NCBI GenBank assembly: GCA_047636495.1
Contig: JBLILH010000002.1
Location: forward strand, 62,001 to 126,000
Reading direction: 5' to 3'
Source of the DNA: Endobugula sp047636495
Lineage (GTDB): Bacteria; Pseudomonadota; Gammaproteobacteria; Pseudomonadales; Cellvibrionaceae
DNA: 64,000 nucleotides
Shown: positions 8,991 through 17,827 of the stretch, in pieces
How the letters are laid out: each line of letters begins with the position of its first letter
How positions within the stretch are numbered: the first letter of the stretch is position 1
The notes under the pieces: generated by a model
What the model was told of the DNA's origin: nothing
The model's database searches: none
Seen by the model: only the letters and a program-made list of their open reading frames with translations
Program-made: the position numbers and the translations under genes

Positions 8991-10262
8991 TTAGGTACGA
9001 ATATGTCCGTCGCCAAACACAATCCATTTTTGCGACGTCAAGCCTTCTAGGCCAACGGGGCCACGGGCATGAATTTTATCGGTAGAGATACCAATTTCTG
9101 CGCCTAGACCATATTCAAAACCATCGGCAAAGCGTGTCGATGCATTCACAATTATTGAGCTTGAGTCCACCAGTGCCATAAATTGACGAGCACGAGTGAT
9201 ACTTTCCGTCACAATGGCCTCAGTGTGACCTGAGCTATATTGGCCAATATGATCGATAGCAGCCTGCATATCATCAACAATACGAATGGACAATATCGGT
9301 GCCAAATATTCTGTTTGCCAGTCACTGTCTGTCGCGTGCGCTACTTGCGGATCTAATACACACGTTTGCTCGCAGCCGCGTAACTCAACATCTTTCCCAC
9401 GATAAGCGTCCGCTAAGCGAGGCAACATGACTTCGGCGATCGGCGACGCTATCAATAACGTTTCCATCGCATTACATACGCCGTAACGATGTGTTTTAGA
9501 ATTTATCGCTATAGCAAAGGCCTTGTCTTGATCAGCAAGATCATCAATGTAAACATGACAAATACCGTCTAAGTGCTTAATCACGGGGACTTTAGCATCA
9601 TTGGTAATACGCTCAATCAGGCCACGACCACCGCGGGGAATAATGACATCCACGTATTCACTCATAGTGATCAATTCAGCTACGGCTTCACGATCAATGA
9701 TGTCTATCACCTGCACTGCTGTTGTGGGTAAGCCAACTTGCTTTAGGCCCTGCTGAACACACACAGCGATCGCTTGATTTGAATTAAGCGCTTCTTTTCC
9801 TCCACGCAAGATCGTTGCATTGCCGGATTTAAGGCATAGGCTTGCGGCATCTATAGTCACATTCGGCCGAGACTCATAGATAATACCCACCACACCTAAA
9901 GGCACACGCATTTTTCCCACTTGAATGCCACTAGGTCGATATTTCATGTCTGTCACTTCACCGCAAGGGTCAGGTAAAGCGGCCACTTGCGTTAAGCCTT
10001 CTATCATAGCGTCGATGCCATTATCGTCAATCGATAAGCGATCTAGTAAAGCAGCCTCTAAACCATCGACCTTAGCATTTTCCACATCCCTCCTATTAGC
10101 TATTAGCAATAAAGCTCGGCTCTTATCTAAGGCATCAGCGATGGCGAGCAATGCTGCGTTTTTAGTCCCTGTATCGGCAGCAGCCATATGGCGTGATGCA
10201 GCACGCGCTTGCTTCCCTAATCGCTGCATGTACTCTTTAATTATCATTGATAACACAACCAT
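8991..10262 (-). CDS. proA: gamma-glutamyl phosphate reductase
   Basis: ProA reduces gamma-glutamyl phosphate with NADPH to glutamate semialdehyde in proline synthesis. It is an aldehyde-dehydrogenase-fold enzyme; the catalytic Cys lies in HRYGVCNAMETLL, and RPNVTIDAASLCLKSGNATILRGG is the cofactor-binding region. The length is 423 aa from ATG 10262. Two in-frame ATGs follow at codons 6 and 12, and homologues often begin near codon 6 (MIIKEYMQRLG); none has a strong ribosome site, so the start is uncertain by a few residues. The gene is divergent from the PepSY-containing signalling operon. Confidence 0.94.
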   Translation of the reverse strand: MVVLSMIIKEYMQRLGKQARAASRHMAAADTGTKNAALLAIADALDKSRALLLIANRRDVENAKVDGLEAALLDRLSIDDNGIDAMIEGLTQVAALPDPCGEVTDMKYRPSGIQVGKMRVPLGVVGIIYESRPNVTIDAASLCLKSGNATILRGGKEALNSNQAIAVCVQQGLKQVGLPTTAVQVIDIIDREAVAELITMSEYVDVIIPRGGRGLIERITNDAKVPVIKHLDGICHVYIDDLADQDKAFAIAINSKTHRYGVCNAMETLLIASPIAEVMLPRLADAYRGKDVELRGCEQTCVLDPQVAHATDSDWQTEYLAPILSIRIVDDMQAAIDHIGQYSSGHTEAIVTESITRARQFMALVDSSSIIVNASTRFADGFEYGLGAEIGISTDKIHARGPVGLEGLTSQKWIVFGDGHIRT

Positions 10263-10651
10263 TATTATATTTTAAATCCAGCATTCTAAGACTCGACCTA
10301 TAAAGGGCCACATTATACGGCATTAGTGCGGCATTAATGAAGAAAATAGACAATACCTGTCATAAGATAGAATAGATTGATGTATACGTGCCGATTTTGC
10401 TATATCAGCATAGCGGGCATTCAGTGTTAGTTCAGTTTTATAGCGCTAATCTAGAGGGAGATGCATTCATCGACGCTGTTCAAACACAATAAAACACGGT
10501 CAAGCTGCATCACGTCGTCGATAACAAGACATTAGACCTCATCACTAGTTTAACCGCTAATACAACCCACCCAATTTAAGTGGCAGTTGATGTGACACCA
10601 ATAGCTTATTAAGATAGCGTAGAGCCTTACATCCAACGAAATAGAGCTTAC
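10263..10651. other. divergent intergenic region proA / PepSY operon
   Basis: About 390 bp between the divergent proA and PepSY genes. I found no convincing reading frame or RNA gene. It must contain promoters in both directions; AT-rich stretches are present but I cannot assign -35/-10 elements with confidence. Confidence 0.5.
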
Positions 10652-11041
10652 ATGATGAAACGGGTTTCCCCTCGACAGCGGCCACACTGTAAACTTACAC
10701 GCAAAAAGAGTCGCGAGGTAGCTCTGCGAGCATTAGCCGGCCTCGCTGTTATTGTCTTTACGTGTTTCAGCAACGGTGCTTATGCGCAAAACATCTCAGC
10801 ATCTCAAGCAGCAGAACACGCGCGACAAATAACTCAAGGTAAAGTTCTTCAGGTTAAACCGACCAAAACAATCAATGGCAATAAAATACATTACCGAGTT
10901 AAGGTACTTTCGCCAGAAGGGCGTGTCATCCACCTTATTATCGATGGTGATAACGGTGATGCCCATCCACGCCCTCAAAAGCTGCGGCGCAAGCATGAAA
11001 AACATCCACCTAAAACACATTACACCGAGGCTGATTTATAA
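10652..11041 (+). CDS. PepSY-domain periplasmic protein
   Basis: A 129-residue exported protein. A basic n-region, a hydrophobic helix (about residues 28-44) and a cleavage site near AYA-QN form a signal peptide. The mature part is a single PepSY domain (SASQAAEHARQIT, then IHYRVKVLSPEGRVIHLIIDG), followed by a very basic, histidine- and proline-rich tail. Small PepSY proteins often sit next to PhoPQ/QseBC-like systems, where they are thought to modulate the sensor or periplasmic proteases; that role is inferred here. The stop lies 2 bp before the response-regulator start, so the genes form one operon with the histidine kinase. Confidence 0.85.
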   Translation: MMKRVSPRQRPHCKLTRKKSREVALRALAGLAVIVFTCFSNGAYAQNISASQAAEHARQITQGKVLQVKPTKTINGNKIHYRVKVLSPEGRVIHLIIDGDNGDAHPRPQKLRRKHEKHPPKTHYTEADL

Positions 11042-11043
11042 CC

Positions 11044-11727
11044 ATGCGCTTACTACTGATTGAAGATGAACCTGTGTTACGCCACAACTTACAAGAATTT
11101 CTCGTGCATAGCAGCTATAGCGTAGACAGTGCGGGGGATGGTCGCGAAGGATTGTTTTTGGGATCTGAACACCCTTACGACATTGCGATTATTGATATTG
11201 GCTTACCAGAAATTGACGGTATTGAGGTAACAAAGCAATTGCGAGGCAATGACATTACATTCCCTATTTTGATATTAACTGCTCGCGGCAACTGGCAAGA
11301 CAAAGTATTAGGCTTAGAAGCAGGTGCTGACGATTATCTTGTAAAGCCGTTTCATAATGAAGAATTATTGGCAAGACTCAATGCATTAACACGCCGTTCA
11401 AAAGGTCATGCTTCTCCAGAAATTTATATTGGTGACATGACCATTAATACTGCCACCAAAGCCGTCAACGTCGACAAATTTGCCGTCACATTAACTCAAT
11501 ACGAATACAATACCTTGGAATACCTAGCGCTAAATAATGCCCGCGTCATTTCCAAGACCGAATTGACTGAACACTTATACGACCAAGATTTTGATTTGGA
11601 CAGTAATGTGATTGAGGTGTTGATAGGTCGGTTACGTAAAAAATTAGACCCTGATAATGTACGTAAGCCCATTACTACACTGAGGGGGCAAGGCTACCGA
11701 TTGTCTACCGACGAAAAAAATCTGTAG
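11044..11727 (+). CDS. OmpR/PhoP-family response regulator
   Basis: A two-component transcription regulator of 227 aa. The receiver domain (1-115) has the acidic pocket IEDEP, the phospho-acceptor Asp51 in IIDIGLPEIDG, and the conserved Lys in LVKPF near residue 101. A winged-helix DNA-binding domain fills the C-terminal half (LTQYEYNTLEYL to the terminal LRGQGYRL). It is closest in style to PhoP/QseB. It is sandwiched between the PepSY gene (2 bp upstream) and the histidine kinase (37 bp downstream). Target genes are not evident from the window. Confidence 0.93.
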   Translation: MRLLLIEDEPVLRHNLQEFLVHSSYSVDSAGDGREGLFLGSEHPYDIAIIDIGLPEIDGIEVTKQLRGNDITFPILILTARGNWQDKVLGLEAGADDYLVKPFHNEELLARLNALTRRSKGHASPEIYIGDMTINTATKAVNVDKFAVTLTQYEYNTLEYLALNNARVISKTELTEHLYDQDFDLDSNVIEVLIGRLRKKLDPDNVRKPITTLRGQGYRLSTDEKNL

Positions 11728-11764
11728 CGAGCCCGATAAGTGATAAAAAAAAGATGCACTCGCA

Positions 11765-13150
11765 ATGAATAAACTGATATCAGTTTTCACACGACGCTCA
11801 CTACTCCAACGATTTTTTTTAGCGTCATTAGTCATTCTACCGTTATTTATTATTCTTAGCGGCACCTTGCTTCTGAACACATTTCATCACAGCCAACTCA
11901 ATGCAGAAGAAGAAAAGTTACAGGCACAACTATATTTATTACTCAGTGTCACCGAGGTTGAAAACAACGGGCCACTGCTACCGGACGCATTAACCGAGCC
12001 ACGTTTGAACCAACAAGCATCCGGTTTATATGCATTTATTACTGACGGTCAAAATACCCTACTTTGGCGCTCATCTTCCTCAGAATTACTGCCGGTTTCT
12101 TTACTACCACAAGACAATACCTTTCGTCTTAACCAAAGGTTCTTTACACAGGTCATGTTCGAAAACCCCAAAAGCTTACTCAACGTTTTAAGCTACGATA
12201 CTGAATGGGTTAACAGTAACGATGACCTCAAACGATTACGCTTTATTATTGTCAGTGATGCGGCCACATTAATTGCCGAACTTAATAGCTACCGTTCACG
12301 ATTATGGCAGTGGCTAGGTCTCATGGGGATTGCTTTGATTTTGGCGCAGATGTTTATTATGCGCTGGGGACTACAGCCATTAAAAACACTATCAGCTCAG
12401 CTAACAAAAGTACAAAACAATAGCGCCACACAATTAAGTGACGATTACCCTATCGAAATACAACCTGTCATTGACGATTTTAATAATATTTTACTGTCAG
12501 AAAAGCAACAACGAGAACGTTATCGCAATACTTTATCTGATCTTGCGCATAGCTTAAAGACACCTTTAGCGGTTATCCAGAGCCAACTTTCAACATCGGT
12601 TCAACATGACCCGATCATTTCAGATCAAGTGGATCGCATCGACCAAATTATTTCACATCAGCTCAGACGTGCTGCTATTAGAATCAACCAAAGCCCTATT
12701 AATCATAATACCGATAAAATATCGGTTCACACTATGGTTGAGCGTCTCATCAACATTATGACTAAAGTATACCCCTCTATTACCATTGCCAATTTATCCA
12801 GCACAACAAGTCACTTTTATGGCGACGAGGCTGACCTTCTAGAGGTACTAGGCAACATTATTGATAATGCCTGCAAACACGGCAATACTGCGGTGGTGAT
12901 TGATACATACAGCGCATTGAACAACTTAACCATCCGTATTAGCGACGACGGAAACGGTGTCGCGCACAACCAGCAACACACTATATTACAACGCGGCACA
13001 CGTGCAGATACAGCTAAGCCAGGTCAAGGAATAGGGTTGAGTATTGCGGTAGATATTATTAGTAGCTATGGCGGAGAGATTATCGTCTCGAATAATGTAG
13101 GCCGACCACATCTTCCAGGCGCATGCTTCTGTGTTCGGTTTGATTGTTGA
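11765..13150 (+). CDS. PhoQ-like sensor histidine kinase
   Basis: The membrane sensor partner of the preceding response regulator, 461 aa. It has two transmembrane segments (about 17-38 and 183-200) enclosing a periplasmic sensor region of about 145 residues, then a linker, the dimerisation and phosphoacceptor helix with His262 in LAHSLKTPL, and an ATPase domain with the N box (NIIDNACKHG), G1 box (ISDDGNGV) and G2 box (GQGIGLSIAVDI). The order and the KTPL form of the H-box resemble PhoQ-type kinases. The signal sensed is unknown. It ends 12 bp from convergent mtgA. Confidence 0.9.
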   Translation: MNKLISVFTRRSLLQRFFLASLVILPLFIILSGTLLLNTFHHSQLNAEEEKLQAQLYLLLSVTEVENNGPLLPDALTEPRLNQQASGLYAFITDGQNTLLWRSSSSELLPVSLLPQDNTFRLNQRFFTQVMFENPKSLLNVLSYDTEWVNSNDDLKRLRFIIVSDAATLIAELNSYRSRLWQWLGLMGIALILAQMFIMRWGLQPLKTLSAQLTKVQNNSATQLSDDYPIEIQPVIDDFNNILLSEKQQRERYRNTLSDLAHSLKTPLAVIQSQLSTSVQHDPIISDQVDRIDQIISHQLRRAAIRINQSPINHNTDKISVHTMVERLINIMTKVYPSITIANLSSTTSHFYGDEADLLEVLGNIIDNACKHGNTAVVIDTYSALNNLTIRISDDGNGVAHNQQHTILQRGTRADTAKPGQGIGLSIAVDIISSYGGEIIVSNNVGRPHLPGACFCVRFDC

Positions 13151-13162
13151 TTTGCTGGCCGC

Positions 13163-13849
13163 CTAGTTCTTAGCAGGCTCCAGTTTTCCCAAGTACCCTA
13201 CACCACCCAAGTTTCGAATAGCAAAACGGATGTTTAATGCTCGATCGTAAACATAACTAGAAGGCTTGTTGATGTGTAACTGTTTGGGGTTTGGCAGCAC
13301 CGCTGCCATCAGTGACGCCTCTACCCTATTCAACTGAGAGGGTATCTTTTGAAAAAAAACATCACTTGCGTGTTTAACGCCATAAACCCCTGAACCAAAT
13401 TCAATCACGTTCAAGTACAATTCCAATATGCGTTCTTTAGGTATCAACAACTCAAGAAATAACGTTAGGTACGCCTCAACACCCTTACGAAAAAGGCCTT
13501 TCCCAGGCCACAAATAAATATTTTTTACTAATTGTTGAGTAATGGTGCTAGCCCCCCGAGTGGGTCCTCCTGACTGTGACAGTACTTTTTTTAACTGATC
13601 AAAATCAAACCCATAATGTTCTGGAAATTTTTGGTCCTCTGATGCAATAACGGCCATCTGCATCATCGGTGCTACATTATCTAAAGCAACCCATCGCTGG
13701 TATATCCACACTGATTCAACATTGTCGTCTGACAAAATAAAGCAGGTTGTCATAGGATTAAACCAACGCAGCGGTAATACAGCCACAATGGTAATAACAA
13801 CAATCACCAGTGTGAACTTAAATAAAAAGTGCAGTATGCATTGTCGCAT
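13163..13849 (-). CDS. mtgA: monofunctional biosynthetic peptidoglycan transglycosylase
   Basis: MtgA polymerises lipid II into glycan without a transpeptidase domain. The 228-residue protein has an N-terminal membrane anchor (about 11-28) and a GT51 domain: the catalytic Glu71 in ASEDQKFPEHYGFD, then RGASTITQQLVKNIYL and ELYLNVIEFGSGVYGV. The start codon overlaps the stop of the upstream exporter gene by one base (TAATG), so the two are translationally coupled. Coupling of a transglycosylase to an RND-type lipid exporter is not its standard context. Confidence 0.95.
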   Translation of the reverse strand: MRQCILHFLFKFTLVIVVITIVAVLPLRWFNPMTTCFILSDDNVESVWIYQRWVALDNVAPMMQMAVIASEDQKFPEHYGFDFDQLKKVLSQSGGPTRGASTITQQLVKNIYLWPGKGLFRKGVEAYLTLFLELLIPKERILELYLNVIEFGSGVYGVKHASDVFFQKIPSQLNRVEASLMAAVLPNPKQLHINKPSSYVYDRALNIRFAIRNLGGVGYLGKLEPAKN

Positions 13850-16548
13850 TATATTTCACTCTCACGCTCCACTCTACTCACCTTTTCAAGCTCTTTACCA
13901 AATGGCTTCATCAAAATAATTAATTGTGGCAACAAGGTTAATGATGAAACAATAGCCGCCAGCATTGCCAATCCCGTTAGCAAACCAAAGTAAATCGACG
14001 GAATAAATTTAGACAATGCTAAGATAGAAAATCCCACAATCACCGTCACCGAAGTGTAGTACATTGCGCGCCCAATGGAGGCATGTGCACGATGCATCGC
14101 TGCCACATAATGTCTATCTACCGAAAATTCTTCACGATAGCGATAGATATAGTGAATGGCGTCATCCACACCGATACCTACCGCAATAGCGGCGATGGTA
14201 ATGGTCATCATATCAAGAGGGATCCCTAACAACCCCATCCCCCCTAGCACCACAATCGCAGCCAGCATATTGGGCACCAGTGCTATTAACGAAAGAGAAA
14301 CCGAGCGAAACAAAATAATAAACATCAACAATATACCAAAGAACACCGCGCCAATCGTCAATATTTGCGATGCAAATAAGCTTTGTAGCATATTATTATA
14401 CAGCACAAGAACACCCGTGACATGAACACTCTCATCAGCGAAACCCATTTCATCTACAGCATAACGCCGCACTTCTTTAATCAATTTATTTCGTCGCAAA
14501 CCTGGATCGGTTTCTTTCACTCTCATGGTAATACGGGTTTGATTTATATCGCTAGCGAGATAAGGCTTTACCAACAAATCTTTAATGTTATCAGGCAACA
14601 AGTTGCGCATTAGCGCTAACTCGAAGTCATTGAGCTGATGACCGTTTAGATCGTTTGCTACTTTATAGGCAATCGCTAGCGATTGTACCTTGCCTATTTC
14701 TGGCAGGCTATCCAGGTAATCATGAAAGCGGGTAATCTTTTCTAAACCCGCCTGAGTAAACCAATAACTATCGGACGAGGTTTTTGATGGGTTATATGTC
14801 GATTTATTACCTAGTGGGTCATCTCCGAACGGATCATTTGCGAAAGGGTCGAACCCACCAAATTCAGCAGAGGGTACTGAATGAGATGAGGTTGAGAGCG
14901 ATGCAGCATCGAGCGCAAAAGGGTCCTCGTTCTCCGCGCCAAAGGGATCAGGCACACTGCTCTTTGGCTGGGTAGATTGCGGCATAGGGAGACTGTCTTC
15001 TTTAAATCTATTAGGGTGGTCGATAATAATATCTAAAGTAATCGTACCGCCCAACTGCTGATCTATTACCAACATACCTTGGTGAATTTCGGTAGAGGAA
15101 TGAAAGTAATCAATAAAGCGATTCTCGACTTCTAACTGCTTAATGCCTATCACGCTAATAATAGTGGCTAGGCAACCCAATACGATAATCAACACTCCAT
15201 GCCGCTCAGTAAAACGTGAAAAAATTAACGTGAACGCGCTCGTATTGTCACTATCTTTCTGCTGAACGTTAACTTCATTTTTATCTTGACTTATGGTGTC
15301 AGGTAATAATATTAGACCCGCCGGAATCAACAAGAAAGCCAACACAAACGCTACCATCAAGCCAATTGCCATCATCCAACCAAAATCCATTACTGGGCGA
15401 ATACCACTTGCCACCAATGAAACAAAAGCGACCATTGTCGTCAGCACGGTATAGACACAGGGCTTGGCCATATGATTAATCGTTGCGGTTAACCAGAATG
15501 TACGATGCTCGTTAGGGTGAAGCTGACTTTCTTCTCGATACCGTACAATCAAATGAATGGTGATCATTAGACAAATAATCAGTAACAGCGCGACAAAGTT
15601 AGCCGATATGACAGTTAAGCGCCAATCTATTGCAGCCAAGAAGCCGAGCATCATGACAACCGTTAACGAGCATGTTGCTAAAGGCAAGACGACAAATTGC
15701 CATTGACGAAAAATGATCGATAAAATAATAACAATAAAGACAATAATCCCAATACCAAATACTGTTATATCGCTACGAATAAAGTCCACCATATCCGCAG
15801 TAATCATCGACACACCCCCTAGAAATATTTGCGCATCGGCTTTGTAGTTTTTGACAACATCACGCACTTCTTGAACACGCAGATGACTTTTTTCAGTCGC
15901 TGCAGTACTGTGAACCAAAAACTCTTGCGTCACCTGCTCCAGACGTTGGTTTTGTTCAGCAGATAAGTCTTGTGTGCTGCGCTGCAAGCGCAACGCATCG
16001 CGTTCGCGGACTAGGCGTATAAACTTTTCATCAATCGCCAGACTCAATAATATGGCGGTAGTCTTCCCGTCGGAACCTAATAACATATCTTTATAAATGG
16101 GCGAGGCTGAAAATTCTTGTTTCGCTAATGCGCGATCAATGCCTGCATCGCGCAAGGTTTTTACGCCTGAAGTCACATCGGTTAACGATACTTTAGGGCT
16201 GTAAAGTAACGGCACATCTAGAATAGAGTGAGCGCCAGCAACACCATCGACTTTAAGCAAGTCAGCGCGTAAATTGGCGAGGTGTTCCAGCGTGGCGTTA
16301 GCAAATAAATCTGCTTTAGGCTTATAGGTGACTATCAAGAAATCACCCGCCTGATAACGTTTACTAATTTCGCGAAAATAATCGAGGTCTTTATCGTATT
16401 CTAATGTTAATGCATCGGACGACGCATCGATTTTTAGCTGACCTAACTGACTCGCAAGACCTATCGCCAATACCATAATAGCCACTACGACCCACCAAGG
16501 GAATTTGATAACAGCGGAAAAATACACCGTTTGTAATTTCTGTAACAT
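13849..16548 (-). CDS. MMPL/RND-superfamily exporter
   Basis: An 899-residue inner-membrane protein with the architecture of the MMPL/HpnN branch of RND transporters: two repeats, each with one membrane helix, a large periplasmic domain, and a bundle of five helices. The sterol-sensing-like segments include the conserved Asp-containing GIGVDDAIHYIYRYREEF helix in the second half. Such proteins export lipids or hydrophobic compounds; the substrate here is unknown. The second periplasmic domain contains an unusual DPF-rich low-complexity stretch (about residues 525-600). It is coupled to mtgA by a TAATG overlap, suggesting an envelope-building role. Confidence 0.85.
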   Translation of the reverse strand: MLQKLQTVYFSAVIKFPWWVVVAIMVLAIGLASQLGQLKIDASSDALTLEYDKDLDYFREISKRYQAGDFLIVTYKPKADLFANATLEHLANLRADLLKVDGVAGAHSILDVPLLYSPKVSLTDVTSGVKTLRDAGIDRALAKQEFSASPIYKDMLLGSDGKTTAILLSLAIDEKFIRLVRERDALRLQRSTQDLSAEQNQRLEQVTQEFLVHSTAATEKSHLRVQEVRDVVKNYKADAQIFLGGVSMITADMVDFIRSDITVFGIGIIVFIVIILSIIFRQWQFVVLPLATCSLTVVMMLGFLAAIDWRLTVISANFVALLLIICLMITIHLIVRYREESQLHPNEHRTFWLTATINHMAKPCVYTVLTTMVAFVSLVASGIRPVMDFGWMMAIGLMVAFVLAFLLIPAGLILLPDTISQDKNEVNVQQKDSDNTSAFTLIFSRFTERHGVLIIVLGCLATIISVIGIKQLEVENRFIDYFHSSTEIHQGMLVIDQQLGGTITLDIIIDHPNRFKEDSLPMPQSTQPKSSVPDPFGAENEDPFALDAASLSTSSHSVPSAEFGGFDPFANDPFGDDPLGNKSTYNPSKTSSDSYWFTQAGLEKITRFHDYLDSLPEIGKVQSLAIAYKVANDLNGHQLNDFELALMRNLLPDNIKDLLVKPYLASDINQTRITMRVKETDPGLRRNKLIKEVRRYAVDEMGFADESVHVTGVLVLYNNMLQSLFASQILTIGAVFFGILLMFIILFRSVSLSLIALVPNMLAAIVVLGGMGLLGIPLDMMTITIAAIAVGIGVDDAIHYIYRYREEFSVDRHYVAAMHRAHASIGRAMYYTSVTVIVGFSILALSKFIPSIYFGLLTGLAMLAAIVSSLTLLPQLIILMKPFGKELEKVSRVERESEI

Positions 16549-16628
16549 GATAGTTCCTAATATAAATTGGTATGACTTAGTGGATTTTTATTATGCGCAT
16601 TATTGTATTACGGATGTCGTATAATTTT

Positions 16629-16976
16629 TTATTGGCGGACATGAAAGTCACTGTGGCCCAATGATTTATTCGGCGCGATAATATCTCTCAGGCGTTGTTT
16701 TAGAATGGGTAACTCAGGAAACCCCCCATCACGCTTACGCTCCCAAATACACGTTTGATTCACCCATACCGAGAAGTCACCCGCGTTATTAGGCACCAAG
16801 GACAACTCGCTAATGTCCTCATCAAATGTCGTCAATAGCTCTTGCCCCATCCATGCAGATCTTAATAACCAACGGCAGCGTCGGCAATAATGGATTGTGA
16901 CTTTAATCAACAGAACTTTATTTATTATGTTATTCGGAGCGCGGCTAATAACATCGTCGGCAGAAGAATCAGTCAT
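16629..16976 (-). CDS. SelT/SelW/SelH (Rdx) family thioredoxin-fold protein
   Basis: A 115-residue small redox protein of the Rdx family. The redox motif CRRC (in VTIHYCRRCRWLLRSAWMGQE) has cysteine where selenoprotein members have selenocysteine; WERKRDGGFPE and the C-terminal IAPNKSLGHSD are family signatures. Its partner is unknown. The frame opens upstream to a GTG at 17000, but ATG 16976 is preceded by a GAGAGAG ribosome site and overlaps the ubiX end by only 8 bp, so it is preferred. It is coupled to ubiX. Confidence 0.88.
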   Translation of the reverse strand: MTDSSADDVISRAPNNIINKVLLIKVTIHYCRRCRWLLRSAWMGQELLTTFDEDISELSLVPNNAGDFSVWVNQTCIWERKRDGGFPELPILKQRLRDIIAPNKSLGHSDFHVRQ

Positions 16977-17628
16977 CCACTCTCTCACTGGTATCATCAC
17001 CTTCGCCCCACCGCGGCATCAAATTTTGCGGCAAATCGAGCTGATCGAGAATCCGCGCAACAATAAAATCAATCAAATCTTCTATGGTATCTGCATTGGC
17101 ATAAAAACCTGGGCTCGCAGGCAAAACCACAGCGCCTAGCTGTGTGAGCTTAAGCATATTTTCTAAATGCACTTGCGAATAGGGGGTTTCGCGGGGCACA
17201 ACAATAAGTTGCCGACGCTCTTTTAAAGCGACGTCTGCTGCACGTTCGATTAAATTATTGCTGGCGCCACAGGCTATGGAAGAGAGTGTCCCCCCACTAG
17301 CGGGGCAAATAACCATGCTAGCAGGGCTACTCGAACCGGATGCCACCGGCGAAAACCAATCTTCGCGGCTGAATAGTATAAGCTGCCCTGTTTTCGCCCC
17401 GTATAAGTCGCCTAAAAATGCTTGCTGTTGCTCCACACTATCTGCCTGACCAGAAGGAGGCAGCACGATAAGGGTTTCGGTTGCAATAACCACTTCTGCT
17501 GCTCGAGAAAGCAGTAAATACACGCAACAATTGGCCGCAAGTAAGCATTGCAGTAAACGCAAACCGTATTGTGCACCCGAAGCACCCGTAATGGCTAATG
17601 TTACTGTTTTTTGTTGGGGTACTGTCAT
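16969..17628 (-). CDS. ubiX: flavin prenyltransferase UbiX
   Basis: UbiX makes prenylated FMN, the cofactor of the UbiD decarboxylase in ubiquinone synthesis. The 219-residue protein starts with the FMN-binding motif LAITGASGAQYGLRLL and contains VVPRETPYSQVHLENML and VLPASPGFY, all family hallmarks. It is followed with an 8-bp overlap by the Rdx-family gene and preceded by mpl with a 200-bp gap; mpl next to ubiX is a conserved neighbourhood in Pseudomonas relatives. Confidence 0.96.
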   Translation of the reverse strand: MTVPQQKTVTLAITGASGAQYGLRLLQCLLAANCCVYLLLSRAAEVVIATETLIVLPPSGQADSVEQQQAFLGDLYGAKTGQLILFSREDWFSPVASGSSSPASMVICPASGGTLSSIACGASNNLIERAADVALKERRQLIVVPRETPYSQVHLENMLKLTQLGAVVLPASPGFYANADTIEDLIDFIVARILDQLDLPQNLMPRWGEGDDTSERVDD

Positions 17629-17827
17629 ATTAGATTCTCACTTATTCGCTTCACCGTTTATTTGGCTAATGTCCAGCCATAAATAGCTCTTCGCGAGGGA
17701 AGGTAAATATGGTTCTATCTGGATCGCTAGACGCTGTCGTTTGCTTATTGCACACCACTACATCTAATGGTGGGAAAATAGCCGCTTTGATTTTTTTTGC
17801 AGTAGATCCCTATTTTATAAATGGACA

